64,000 bases of DNA from Desulfuromusa kysingii (GTDB taxonomy: Bacteria > Desulfobacterota > Desulfuromonadia > Desulfuromonadales > Geopsychrobacteraceae). The stretch lies in assembly GCF_900107645.1 (NCBI RefSeq), contig NZ_FNQN01000001.1:393390-457389 (forward strand), given 5' to 3'. This document shows, one piece after another, positions 35,506-44,702 of the stretch. Within the stretch, counting starts at the first letter, position 1. Each line of letters opens with the position of its first letter. The position numbers and the translations under genes are program-made. The notes under the pieces were generated by a model. The model had not been told where the DNA came from. It was given only the letters and a program-made list of their open reading frames with translations, and made no database searches.

Positions 35506-38190
35506 ATGACCGTAGATAATTCGCAAGATATAAAAAAAATTCTCGATATTGAAAATAAGGAATGGCGAGAATCGCTTGATTATGTTCTCAAAGAGCAGGG
35601 ACCCGAACGGGTCCGGCAGCTGCTCAGGCAATTGCAGATCCGGGCCCAAGAACAGGGGGTGAGTATCCCCTTTACTGCCAATACCCCATATATTAATACC
35701 ATTCCCCATACCCGCGAGCCGAACTTTCCAGGTAACAGAGAGTTGGAGCGGCGGATTAAGTCGATTATTCGCTGGAACGCAATGGCAATGGTCGTACGCG
35801 CGAATCGTGAGTCCGATGGCATCGGCGGGCATATTTCCACCTATGCCTCCGTTGCCAACCTATGGGAAGTTGGTTTTAACCATTTCTGGCGTGGTCGGAC
35901 TGATGATTTTCTCGGTGATATGGTTTATTTCCAAGGACATGCGGCGCCCGGAGTTTATTCCCGGGCTTTTCTAGAGGGGCGTCTTACCGAACAGGATTTA
36001 AGTCATTTTCGCAATGAACTTAATCCTCAGGGTGGTTTGTCTTCCTACCCCCATCCGTTCCTGATGAAAGATTTCTGGGAGTTTCCGACCGTCTCAATGG
36101 GATTGACGGCGTTAACAGCCATATATCAAGCCCGGTTCAATCATTACCTCGTGGATAGAGGATTACGTAAGTCAAGTGGGCGCAAAGTTTGGGCCATGTT
36201 GGGTGATGGTGAGATGGATGAACCCGAATCTTTAGGGGCGATCACTCTGGCTGCACGGGAGCATCTGGATAATCTGATCTTTGTTGTCAATGGCAACCTG
36301 CAACGGCTTGATGGCCCGGTCCGTGGCAATGGCAAAATCATTCAGGAACTTGAGGCGGCATTTCGTGGTGCTGGCTGGAATGTCATTAAGGTCATCTGGG
36401 GGAGCGACTGGGATCGCTTGTTGGATGAAGACAAGTCAGGGCGTCTGGTGCAGCGGATGGACGAGGTCCTGGATGGTGAAATGCAACGTTACAAGGCGTC
36501 CAGTGGTGCTTTTGTGCGCAAGGACTTTTTTGGGAAATATCCTGAGTTATTGCAGCTTGTTGAAAATTATACTGACGAACAGCTAGGACGTTTAACCCGT
36601 GGTGGCCATGATCCGGTCAAAGTTTACGCGGCCTATAAGGCGGCGGTTGAACATAAAGGTTCACCAACGGTTATTCTGGCGCAAACAATTAAAGGTTATG
36701 GGCTTGGTGAAGCCGGTGAAGGCAAAAATATTACCCATTCGCAGAAAAAGCTCAATGAGGAGGAATTGAAGGAGTTTCGGACCCGCTTCAATATCCCCAT
36801 CAGCGATGATCAGATCGCCCAGGCTCCCTGTTATAAGCCTGCGGAAGACAGTCCGGAAATGAAATATTTGAAACAGCGTCGCGAAGTTCTGGGGGGCTGT
36901 TTGCCGAAACGTTTTGACGGTAGTCAACCGATGGCGTGTCAAACCGACTGGTTAGTGCAGGATTATCTTGCTGGTTCTGGCGAGCGTGAATTGGCCACCA
37001 CCATGGTTTTTGTCAATCTGTTGGCCAAGCTGTTGCGTGATCCTGAACTGGGTAAATTGATCGTTCCTATTGTTCCTGACGAGGCGCGTACTTTTGGGAT
37101 GGAGTCGTTGTTTCGGGAGGCCGGGATCTACAGCCATACCGGGCAGCTGTATGAGCCGGTTGACAAAGGGAATTTGCTTTTCTACAACGAGAAAAAAACC
37201 GGAGCGATCCTCGAAGAGGGGCTGAGTGAAGCTGGTTCTATGGCCAGTTTTATTGCTGCAGGAAGTGCTTATTCAAACAATCAGGTGCAGACCATTCCGT
37301 TCTATGCTTTTTATTCCATGTTTGGCTTTCAGCGGGTTGGTGATCTTATCTGGCAAGCCTGTGACAGCCGCGCCCGTGGCTTCTTGATCGGCGCGACTGC
37401 TGGTCGGACGACACTCGCAGGAGAAGGATTGCAGCATCAGGATGGCCACAGTCACGTCCTCGCCCTTGCGCCGACTAAGGTCAAAGCCTATGACCCCGCT
37501 TTCGCTTATGAGTTAGCGGTTATTGTGCACGAAGGACTCACCCGGATGTATTGCAATCAGGAAGACTTGATCTATTATCTGACGGTGATGAATGAAACCT
37601 ATAAAATGCCGCCCATGCCAAAACAAAAAGGGGTTCGCGAGGGGATTTTAAAGGGGATGTATCGCTTCCAGTCGACGCAAATCAAGGGGGGAAAATCTAA
37701 GGTTCATCTCCTTGGTAGCGGGGCGATTCTTAATGAAGTGATTAAAGCACAAAGTCTGCTTGAAACCGATTTTGGGATTGCTGCAGATGTTTGGAGTGTC
37801 ACCAGTTATAAAGAGCTCTACCAGGATGCGATAGAAGCCGAGCGCTGGAATCTTCTTCATCCTAAAGGGAAAGCCAAAAAGCCGTATGTCAGCCAATTGT
37901 TAGAGAAAGAACAGGGTGTTTTTGTGGCTGCATCGGATTATATGAAGGTTCTTCCGGCCTCGGTTTCTCAGTGGTTCCCGGGTCCTGTTCACTGTTTGGG
38001 AACAGACGGCTTTGGTCGGAGTGACAGTCGCAGTGCTCTGCGTAATTTCTTTGAGGTAGATGCTCGTTATGTTGCTATTGCAGCACTTTCGCAGCTGGTG
38101 AAAACCGGTGATATCGATCAGTCTATTTTACTAAAGGCAATCAAAGATTACAAGATTGACCCCGATAAATTAAACCCTCACAACGATTAG
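35506..38190 (+). CDS. aceE: Pyruvate dehydrogenase E1, homodimeric (AceE)
   Basis: Decarboxylates pyruvate using thiamine diphosphate and acetylates the E2 lipoyl group. 894 residues from the ATG at 35506 (AAAGGAG nine bases upstream). E. coli-type AceE features: DGIGGHISTYASVANLWEVG, VYFQGHAAPGVYSRAFLEGR, the ThDP motif GDGEMDEPES with VNGNLQRLDGPVRGNGK about 30 residues later, and the central EGLQHQDGHSHVLA. First gene of the E1-E2-E3 operon. Confidence 0.97.
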   Translation: MTVDNSQDIKKILDIENKEWRESLDYVLKEQGPERVRQLLRQLQIRAQEQGVSIPFTANTPYINTIPHTREPNFPGNRELERRIKSIIRWNAMAMVVRANRESDGIGGHISTYASVANLWEVGFNHFWRGRTDDFLGDMVYFQGHAAPGVYSRAFLEGRLTEQDLSHFRNELNPQGGLSSYPHPFLMKDFWEFPTVSMGLTALTAIYQARFNHYLVDRGLRKSSGRKVWAMLGDGEMDEPESLGAITLAAREHLDNLIFVVNGNLQRLDGPVRGNGKIIQELEAAFRGAGWNVIKVIWGSDWDRLLDEDKSGRLVQRMDEVLDGEMQRYKASSGAFVRKDFFGKYPELLQLVENYTDEQLGRLTRGGHDPVKVYAAYKAAVEHKGSPTVILAQTIKGYGLGEAGEGKNITHSQKKLNEEELKEFRTRFNIPISDDQIAQAPCYKPAEDSPEMKYLKQRREVLGGCLPKRFDGSQPMACQTDWLVQDYLAGSGERELATTMVFVNLLAKLLRDPELGKLIVPIVPDEARTFGMESLFREAGIYSHTGQLYEPVDKGNLLFYNEKKTGAILEEGLSEAGSMASFIAAGSAYSNNQVQTIPFYAFYSMFGFQRVGDLIWQACDSRARGFLIGATAGRTTLAGEGLQHQDGHSHVLALAPTKVKAYDPAFAYELAVIVHEGLTRMYCNQEDLIYYLTVMNETYKMPPMPKQKGVREGILKGMYRFQSTQIKGGKSKVHLLGSGAILNEVIKAQSLLETDFGIAADVWSVTSYKELYQDAIEAERWNLLHPKGKAKKPYVSQLLEKEQGVFVAASDYMKVLPASVSQWFPGPVHCLGTDGFGRSDSRSALRNFFEVDARYVAIAALSQLVKTGDIDQSILLKAIKDYKIDPDKLNPHND

Positions 38191-38199
38191 AGGAGAACT

Positions 38200-39549
38200 A
38201 TGTCACTAGAAATTATTGTCCCCGAGGTCTCTGATGGTGTGACTGCAGGAACGGTGATCGCAATTACCGTTGCGGTGAATGATCAGGTGGAAGAGGATCA
38301 GACCTTGCTGGAGCTGGAAACCGATAAGGCTGTTGTTGCGATTCCATCCCCGGCGGCTGGGGTCATCTCCGCGATCAAAGTGGCGGAAGGGGATAGCGCC
38401 GCTGTTGGTTCGGTTATTATGGTACTGGAGCCCGTCAATTCTGTAGCAGAAGAGCCAGTGAGCTCTGTCGAAGATGCTGCTGAAGTGGCGCCACCACAGG
38501 CAGAGGCTCTTCCGGTTGAGCCAGCATCGACATCGGCTCCTCTCGAAGTTGACCCTTTGCCTCCGGCAACGGATCAACATGTGGCTGATGAGGTTGATCT
38601 GGTCAGCGTGCGTCGAGATCATCTGGTTGCTCCTGCGGCCCCGTCGGTGCGCCGCATCGCCCGTGATCTAGGGGTTGATATCTATCAGGTCCAAGGGACG
38701 GGAGCTGGCGGCCGTATCAGCGAAGATGACGTGCGCCTGTTTGTGCGTGAAACCATGCAGCGGGTCACTGGTGGACAATCAACGCTGGCCGTTACTGGTG
38801 AATTCCGTGGACTGCATGCCCAACGGCCGCTGCCCGACTTTAGCAAATGGGGAGAAGTGTCACGCCAACCGCTCTCTCGTGTACGTGAGTTGACTGCTGA
38901 TGCCATGGGCTATGCCTGGTCAACTATCCCCATGGTGACCCAATATGACAAAGTGAGGGTCTCAGGGATTGAAACTTTCCGGCGTGATTTTAATTATGCA
39001 GCTAACGGTGAGAATAAACTGACCATGACCGCAATTCTGGTCAAAGTCTGCGCTGCAGCACTGACCGCATTTCCGCAATTCAACAGCAGTCTGGATCTGG
39101 CGAGTAAAGAATTGGTGCTGAAAAAATATATCCATGTTGGCGTCGCTGTTGACACCCCCGGAGGCTTGTTGGTGCCGGTGATCCGCGATGCAAATCAGAA
39201 AGGGATTGAGTCTTTAGCGCTGGAATTGAACCAACTGGCAGTGAAGACCCGCGAAAGAAAAATAAGTCCAGCTGATCTGGAAGGTGGAACTTTCACCATC
39301 AGCAATCTGGGTGGGATCGGCGGTACCTCGTTCACACCCATCGTCTATGCACCTCAGGTTGCGATCCTTGGGGTCTCGCGGGCGGAGACTGAGCCGCAAT
39401 GGAACGGTCAGGAATTTGTCCCCGAGAAGGTGATGACTCTATCGTTGACTTACGATCATCGCGTCATCGATGGTGCAGATGGTGCCCGCTTCCTGCGTTG
39501 GATCTGTGAAGCTATTGAAAACCCTCTCAACCTGGTGATGAAGGGGTAG
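38200..39549 (+). CDS. aceF: Dihydrolipoamide acetyltransferase E2 (AceF)
   Basis: Core of pyruvate dehydrogenase, transfers acetyl from lipoate to CoA. 449 residues. One lipoyl domain (1-80) with lipoylated K43 in ETDKAVVAI; a long Ala/Pro/Glu linker; the E1/E3-binding domain (VRRIARDLGVDIYQVQGTG, about 148-185); and the catalytic domain (about 225-449) ending with active-site DHRVIDGADGARFLRW. E. coli has three lipoyl domains, this one has one, common elsewhere. AGGAGAA before the ATG, 9 nt after aceE. Confidence 0.96.
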   Translation: MSLEIIVPEVSDGVTAGTVIAITVAVNDQVEEDQTLLELETDKAVVAIPSPAAGVISAIKVAEGDSAAVGSVIMVLEPVNSVAEEPVSSVEDAAEVAPPQAEALPVEPASTSAPLEVDPLPPATDQHVADEVDLVSVRRDHLVAPAAPSVRRIARDLGVDIYQVQGTGAGGRISEDDVRLFVRETMQRVTGGQSTLAVTGEFRGLHAQRPLPDFSKWGEVSRQPLSRVRELTADAMGYAWSTIPMVTQYDKVRVSGIETFRRDFNYAANGENKLTMTAILVKVCAAALTAFPQFNSSLDLASKELVLKKYIHVGVAVDTPGGLLVPVIRDANQKGIESLALELNQLAVKTRERKISPADLEGGTFTISNLGGIGGTSFTPIVYAPQVAILGVSRAETEPQWNGQEFVPEKVMTLSLTYDHRVIDGADGARFLRWICEAIENPLNLVMKG

Positions 39550-39553
39550 ACTC

Positions 39554-40960
39554 ATGAATCAAGCAGAAAAGAAAATTGATCGCACTCAACTGGTTGTTAT
39601 TGGGGCTGGACCTGGAGGCTATGCAGCTGCGTTTAAGGCTGTGGAGTTGGGGCTTTCTGTAACCCTGATCGATCCCGAAATCAATCCTGGAGGGGTCTGT
39701 CTGCATCGCGGATGTATCCCCTCAAAAGCGCTGTTGCATGTCGCTAAACTTGTTTCAGAGGCTGAAGAATCCGAAGCAATTGGGGTCAGGTTTGTAAAAC
39801 CAACAATTGATGTTGCGCAGGTTCGCGATTGGAAGAATGGGGTCGTGGAAACATTGACTGGTGGACTGGGAAATAAAGTGAAAAAGCTGAAAATTACCTA
39901 CTTGCGTGGCACAGCGCAGTTTAAGGATTCCCACACATTAAACCTGTCGCTGGTCGATGGTGTAACTAGAGAGCTAGCTTTTGACCAGGCAATCCTGGCG
40001 ACTGGTTCCCGTCCGATCATGTTGCCGAACATCGCAGCAGACAGTCAACGCATCATCGATTCGACTGGTGCCCTGGACTTGGTTGATGTCCCAGAATCTT
40101 TATTAGTCATCGGCGGCGGCTATATTGGTTTGGAATTAGGGTCGGCATATGCTGCGATGGGCAGCAAAGTCTCGGTGGTAGAAATGACCAACGGCCTGCT
40201 GCCAGGTTGCGACCGGGATCTGGTTTCGGTTTTGAAGCGTAGATTGGAGAAAAAATTTGCTTCAATTTTGCTCAATACCAAGGTTGTCGACCTCAAAGAA
40301 CAAAAAGGCTCGGTGCAGGTGACTCTGGAAGATAAGCAAGGAGAACAGACGAGCAAGCGGTTCAAAAAAGTTTTAATTGCCATAGGTCGAAAACCTAATA
40401 CTGAAAGCCTGGGACTTGAAAATACAACTATAGTAAAGGATAAAAAGAATTTTATTGTCGTCGATGGACAGCAACGTACGGCCGAGCCGCACATCTTTGC
40501 GATTGGTGACATTGCTGGTGAACCAATGTTGGCTCACAAAGCATATGCCGAAGCCAGTGTTGCAGCAGAGGCGGCGGTCGGACGTAAAGCCGTTTTTGAT
40601 CCTCGGGCGATTCCTGCTGTCGTTTTCACCGATCCTGAAATTGCCTGGTGCGGCTTGACAGAATCTGCAGCACGGGAGCAGAAGATAAAAATTAAAACCG
40701 CTAAAATTCCTTGGCGCGGAAATGGTCGAGCGTTGACCCTTGGACGAGATGATGGAATGACAAAGTTGATCGTTGATCCAGAAACGGATCGCCTGCTCGG
40801 GATGGCGGTTGCCGGACCGGGAGCCGGAGAATTAATCGCCGAAGGGGTTGTGGCGATGGAGATGGCTGCTGTCAGTGAGGACCTGCGCCAGTCAATTCAC
40901 CCGCACCCGACTTTGTCAGAGACGGTTTTTGATGCCGCTCAGATGTTTTTTAAACCGTGA
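39554..40960 (+). CDS. lpdA: Dihydrolipoyl dehydrogenase E3
   Basis: Reoxidises dihydrolipoate with NAD+. 468 residues. FAD-binding VVIGAGPGGYAAAFKA, redox disulfide C49/C54 in GGVCLHRGCIPSKALLH, NAD domain VIGGGYIGLELGSAYA, second FAD contact HIFAIGDIAGEPMLAHKA, and the catalytic His-Glu pair in SIHPHPTLSE. Starts 4 nt after aceF, completing the operon; a strong terminator follows. Confidence 0.97.
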   Translation: MNQAEKKIDRTQLVVIGAGPGGYAAAFKAVELGLSVTLIDPEINPGGVCLHRGCIPSKALLHVAKLVSEAEESEAIGVRFVKPTIDVAQVRDWKNGVVETLTGGLGNKVKKLKITYLRGTAQFKDSHTLNLSLVDGVTRELAFDQAILATGSRPIMLPNIAADSQRIIDSTGALDLVDVPESLLVIGGGYIGLELGSAYAAMGSKVSVVEMTNGLLPGCDRDLVSVLKRRLEKKFASILLNTKVVDLKEQKGSVQVTLEDKQGEQTSKRFKKVLIAIGRKPNTESLGLENTTIVKDKKNFIVVDGQQRTAEPHIFAIGDIAGEPMLAHKAYAEASVAAEAAVGRKAVFDPRAIPAVVFTDPEIAWCGLTESAAREQKIKIKTAKIPWRGNGRALTLGRDDGMTKLIVDPETDRLLGMAVAGPGAGELIAEGVVAMEMAAVSEDLRQSIHPHPTLSETVFDAAQMFFKP

Positions 40961-40994
40961 TTTAAGCAGATATTTACGAACTAACCTGTGGTCT

Positions 40995-41024
40995 TAAAAG
41001 CTGAGAAAATTTTCTCAGCTTTTA
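40995..41024 (+). terminator. Perfect 30-bp palindromic terminator after the PDH operon
   Basis: TAAAAGCTGAGAAAA and its exact complement TTTTCTCAGCTTTTA form a continuous palindrome 35 bp after lpdA, ending in CTTTTA. Confidence 0.75.
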
Positions 41025-41144
41025 TCCGTTGGCCCTGAATCAACGATGATATTCTGGGTTATTTGCCGTTGAAGTAGCAGGTCAAAATGGTCTGAATCGG
41101 GGTTAAGTTTGGAGCAATACTGCTGTCAGTGATCGGGAACATTT

Positions 41145-43721
41145 ATGACCGAACCGAAAAGCAAGCCGGGGGAAAAGAACAATACCGCAAATAAACTGGG
41201 GACTTTCTCAGGAGTTTTTACCCCCAGTATCCTGACGATACTGGGCATCATCCTTTTTATGCGTCTGGGTTATGTGGTTGGAGCGGCCGGCCTTCGGCAA
41301 GCGTTGTTGATTCTCCTGATTGCCAATACTATTTCTGTTCTTACGAGTCTATCGCTTTCAGCGATCGCAACCAATCTAACAGTTCGTGGTGGTGGCGACT
41401 ATTACTTGATTTCACGAACCCTGGGCTTTGAATTTGGTGGTGCACTGGGACTGGTGTTGTTTCTCGCTCAATCTGTTTCAGTGGGGTTTTATTGTATTGG
41501 TTTTGGTGAGGTCGTTGCTGGACTGTTAGGGGGCAGTGAAACCATAGCTCAGTTTATCGCTCTCTTTGCCATTGCCGCGTTGTTCTCTCTGGCGTGGAAA
41601 GGCGCTGATTGGGCGACCCGCTTCCAATATGCCGTCATGGGAATTCTCTGCCTGGCAGTCCTCTCATTTTTTATTGGTGGCGTTTTGAACTGGAATGCGG
41701 ATCTGTTGCAGACCAATTGGTTGCCAGCGGCTGACGGTCCGGGTTTCTGGGTTTTGTTTGCTGTTTTCTTCCCTGCCGCGACTGGTTTTACTCAGGGTGT
41801 GAGTATGTCCGGGGATTTGCAGGATCCGGGAAAAAGTCTGCCATTGGGAACCTTTCTTGCCGTTGGCGTCTCTATCCTGGTCTATCTGGTTGCCGCAATT
41901 TTGTTTGCCGGGAATTTACCCCAGGATGTCCTCAGTGGTGATTTTCAGGCGATGAATCGGGTTGCAATCGTTCCATTTCTCATTGTTGCTGGAGTGTTCG
42001 CCGCGACCCTCTCGTCGGCTATGGCATCGTTTTTAGGGGCGCCACGGATACTTCAATCTATGGCTGCTGATAAAGTCTTTCCGGTGTTGAACCTCTTTGC
42101 CAAGGGGGTTGGCCCAGCGAACAACCCACAACGTGCGACTCTATTTGCCGCAGCGATCGCGGTACTGACCGTCGGTCTGGGCAATCTAAATCTGATTGCC
42201 AGGGTGGTGACGATGTTCTTCCTGATATCTTATGGACTACTCAATTACGCGACCTATTTTGAAGCACGGGCAGCCAGCCCCTCGTTTCGTCCCCGCTTCA
42301 AATGGTTTCATCAACGCGCCAGTTTCGCCGGGGCTCTAATCTGTCTGTTTGTCATGCTTGCCATCGACTGGAAGTCTGGCGCATTGGCTGTGGCAGTGCT
42401 TTATAGTCTTTATCAGTATCTAAAGAGAACTTCCAGCACGAGTCGTTGGGCTGATAGTCAACGTTCATACCATCTGCAACAGGTTCGTGAGCATCTGCTG
42501 CAAATTTCGCGTGAACTGGAACATCCACGCGATTGGCGCCCACAAGTTCTGACTTTTTCTGAAGACCGTGAGCGTCGGATAAGGTTATTGAAGTTTTCAT
42601 CTTGGATGGTGGGTAAGAGTGGTTTGATTACTGCTGTCCAAATTCTTGAAGGGAAAGGCGCGCAACAAATACGGTTGAAAAATGAGGCAGAAAACGAACT
42701 TTATCAAGATATTGCTGATTCCGGTGTGCAAGCTTTCCCGTTGGTCGTGAACGCGCCTTCTTTTGAGGTGGGTAATCAACTGCTGTTGCAAACTTTCGGC
42801 ATTGGACCGCTACGAGCCAACACGATTCTGCTGAACCATCACGGGGTTTATGCGCAGCGGTTTTTTAGCGCTCATTTTAAACGTTTCGGTCAAAACCTGC
42901 GCACCTCATTGCGGCTGGGATATAATCTTGTCGTGCTCGATGCTTTGGAAGAAGAGTGGCAAACGTTGGAGCGACAACCGGCTAACGAGCGTTGCATCGA
43001 TATCTGGTATCAATCCGGGAACACAGGTTCTTTGATGCTGTTGTTGGGCTATCTTATGACCCGTTCAGACTTCTGGAGCCATGCTCGATTAAGAGTGTTG
43101 GTCGCGGAACAGGATGACAACGCAGAGGCCACAAAGGAAAATTTGCGTCAGGAACTTGAACGGGTGAGGATCACCGCCGAAGCTGTAGTTGTCAAAGATT
43201 GCAGTGCTGCAACTATCATTGCTTCTTCTGCCGATGCCAGTCTGGTCTTTTTACCCTTGGCCCTGAAAGAGGGGCGAATTATAGACAGTACGGGAGAGAT
43301 GGTTGACAACCTGTTACCAAATCTTCCTTTGGTCGCTCTAATCGTCGCTGCTCAACAGATCGATTTAGATGCTGAACCGGAGTCTGGTGCTGCTGGCTTG
43401 TTGGCTGACGCTGAGGACGCTGTTGCCGCTGCGCAAAAACGACAACAGTTGGTTGATGAAGAAATTGCGGAACTGAATGCAGGCTTAGAGAAAACATTGA
43501 CTACGTTGATTGCAGCGCGCAAGGATGGCAACGAAGAAGAAGCTAAAACTCTCTACGCCGATTTAGCCAAGATACGGCAACAACTTGATAAGGCAACACG
43601 TCGCTCTGCCAAGGCTGATAGCAAACTTGAACAAGACAAGGAACGTCTGGAGAAGCTACGTGAAGAATACCACCTGAACGAATCGACTGAAGAGGACGCG
43701 GAAGACAAGAACCTGCCATGA
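41145..43721 (+). CDS. APC-superfamily transporter, cation-chloride cotransporter (SLC12)-like
   Basis: 858 residues, with about 12 membrane helices in the first 450 or so. The start (GVFTPSILTILGIILFMRLG) and the block RGGGDYYLISRTLGFEFGGA match bacterial relatives of Na-K-Cl / amino acid cotransporters. The cytoplasmic C-terminal half resembles the SLC12 regulatory domain (LNHHGVYAQRF, DIWYQSGNTGSLMLLLGYLM). The final 120 residues, roughly from residue 740, are a highly charged probable coiled coil with an acidic end. Substrate is not decidable; potassium/chloride or amino acids are candidates. Monocistronic; convergent with marC. Confidence 0.85.
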   Translation: MTEPKSKPGEKNNTANKLGTFSGVFTPSILTILGIILFMRLGYVVGAAGLRQALLILLIANTISVLTSLSLSAIATNLTVRGGGDYYLISRTLGFEFGGALGLVLFLAQSVSVGFYCIGFGEVVAGLLGGSETIAQFIALFAIAALFSLAWKGADWATRFQYAVMGILCLAVLSFFIGGVLNWNADLLQTNWLPAADGPGFWVLFAVFFPAATGFTQGVSMSGDLQDPGKSLPLGTFLAVGVSILVYLVAAILFAGNLPQDVLSGDFQAMNRVAIVPFLIVAGVFAATLSSAMASFLGAPRILQSMAADKVFPVLNLFAKGVGPANNPQRATLFAAAIAVLTVGLGNLNLIARVVTMFFLISYGLLNYATYFEARAASPSFRPRFKWFHQRASFAGALICLFVMLAIDWKSGALAVAVLYSLYQYLKRTSSTSRWADSQRSYHLQQVREHLLQISRELEHPRDWRPQVLTFSEDRERRIRLLKFSSWMVGKSGLITAVQILEGKGAQQIRLKNEAENELYQDIADSGVQAFPLVVNAPSFEVGNQLLLQTFGIGPLRANTILLNHHGVYAQRFFSAHFKRFGQNLRTSLRLGYNLVVLDALEEEWQTLERQPANERCIDIWYQSGNTGSLMLLLGYLMTRSDFWSHARLRVLVAEQDDNAEATKENLRQELERVRITAEAVVVKDCSAATIIASSADASLVFLPLALKEGRIIDSTGEMVDNLLPNLPLVALIVAAQQIDLDAEPESGAAGLLADAEDAVAAAQKRQQLVDEEIAELNAGLEKTLTTLIAARKDGNEEEAKTLYADLAKIRQQLDKATRRSAKADSKLEQDKERLEKLREEYHLNESTEEDAEDKNLP

Positions 43722-43844
43722 GAGGCTAGAGATTATGGGCGCGTAAGGGGAGGAAATCTTCTCAAATTTTAGAAATTACCTTGCATTCTTTGCCAACTAA
43801 ATACCGATATTCTCGTTGCTTATGATTATTACCCGGTTGCTGGA

Positions 43845-44477
43845 TCAGGCAAGACCAGGTAAAAGTATGACTAACCCAGAAGTAATCATTTGGATCCCAA
43901 TGGCCGCAAGGAGTAACCCCATTATTCTGGTCGAAATATTCAATCCGGTGACCCCTAGCTTTTTGCCGATGGGTTCGGCAAGACTTAAAGCGAGCAAGAC
44001 GACCAGAGCTGCAGCGACAGCACTGACACTGAGAAATATCCGTCCACTCAGATGGACCATTTGATGAGCGTCAGCAATCACTAAACTGATCGCCCCAGGA
44101 CCTGCCAACAGTGGAATAGCAAGAGGAACAACGGCGATACTTTCCTTATTGTTGGCCTCTTCCGCCTCATGGAGAGTTTGTTTTGCCTGGCTCTGTTTGG
44201 CGTGGAGCATGGATATCGCCATTAAGAGGATCAACAGACCGCCTCCCGCGCGGAATGCCGGGATACTAATCCCGAAAAAGGTCAAAATTGTTTCGCCGCA
44301 CCAGATGGAAAGCAATAAAATCAAGGCCACAGAGAGGGCACTGGTGCGTGCAATTTTGCGGTACTCTGGCGCAGTCTTTTCGCCGCAGAGCGATAGAAAT
44401 ATTGGAATCGCCCCTAACGGGTTGATAATTGCGAGTAAACCGATCAGGGCTTTGGTGTAGAGGGCATATTCAGACAA
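43845..44477 (-). CDS. MarC-family integral membrane protein
   Basis: 210 residues with six predicted membrane helices (LIGLLAIINPLGAIPIFLSL; RAGGGLLILLMAISMLHA; VPLAIPLLAGPGAISLVI). The family (UPF0056) was once linked to multiple antibiotic resistance, but its function is unproven. Start is TTG at 44477 with AGGAA seven bases upstream; no in-frame ATG close by. Not linked in operon with the cls gene on the same strand (226-bp gap). Confidence 0.88.
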   Translation of the reverse strand: MSEYALYTKALIGLLAIINPLGAIPIFLSLCGEKTAPEYRKIARTSALSVALILLLSIWCGETILTFFGISIPAFRAGGGLLILLMAISMLHAKQSQAKQTLHEAEEANNKESIAVVPLAIPLLAGPGAISLVIADAHQMVHLSGRIFLSVSAVAAALVVLLALSLAEPIGKKLGVTGLNISTRIMGLLLAAIGIQMITSGLVILLPGLA

Positions 44478-44702
44478 TTTTTTAATTCCTCTTCAGGTTA
44501 TGTCAGTAAAACACAGAAAATCTAAGTGGCAGGCTTTTAACCTTACTTTTAAGAAAGAGCCGTTGATCGAATCCGGCAAAAGTCTGAACGTGAAGTTGCT
44601 AAAACTCATAACAATTCTGATCCCGCTCATGATAACACTCTCCCGTGATGTTTCGGCCAAGGATTCACTTCATTGTCTGCTTGGTTTAATGATCATTGAC
44701 CT

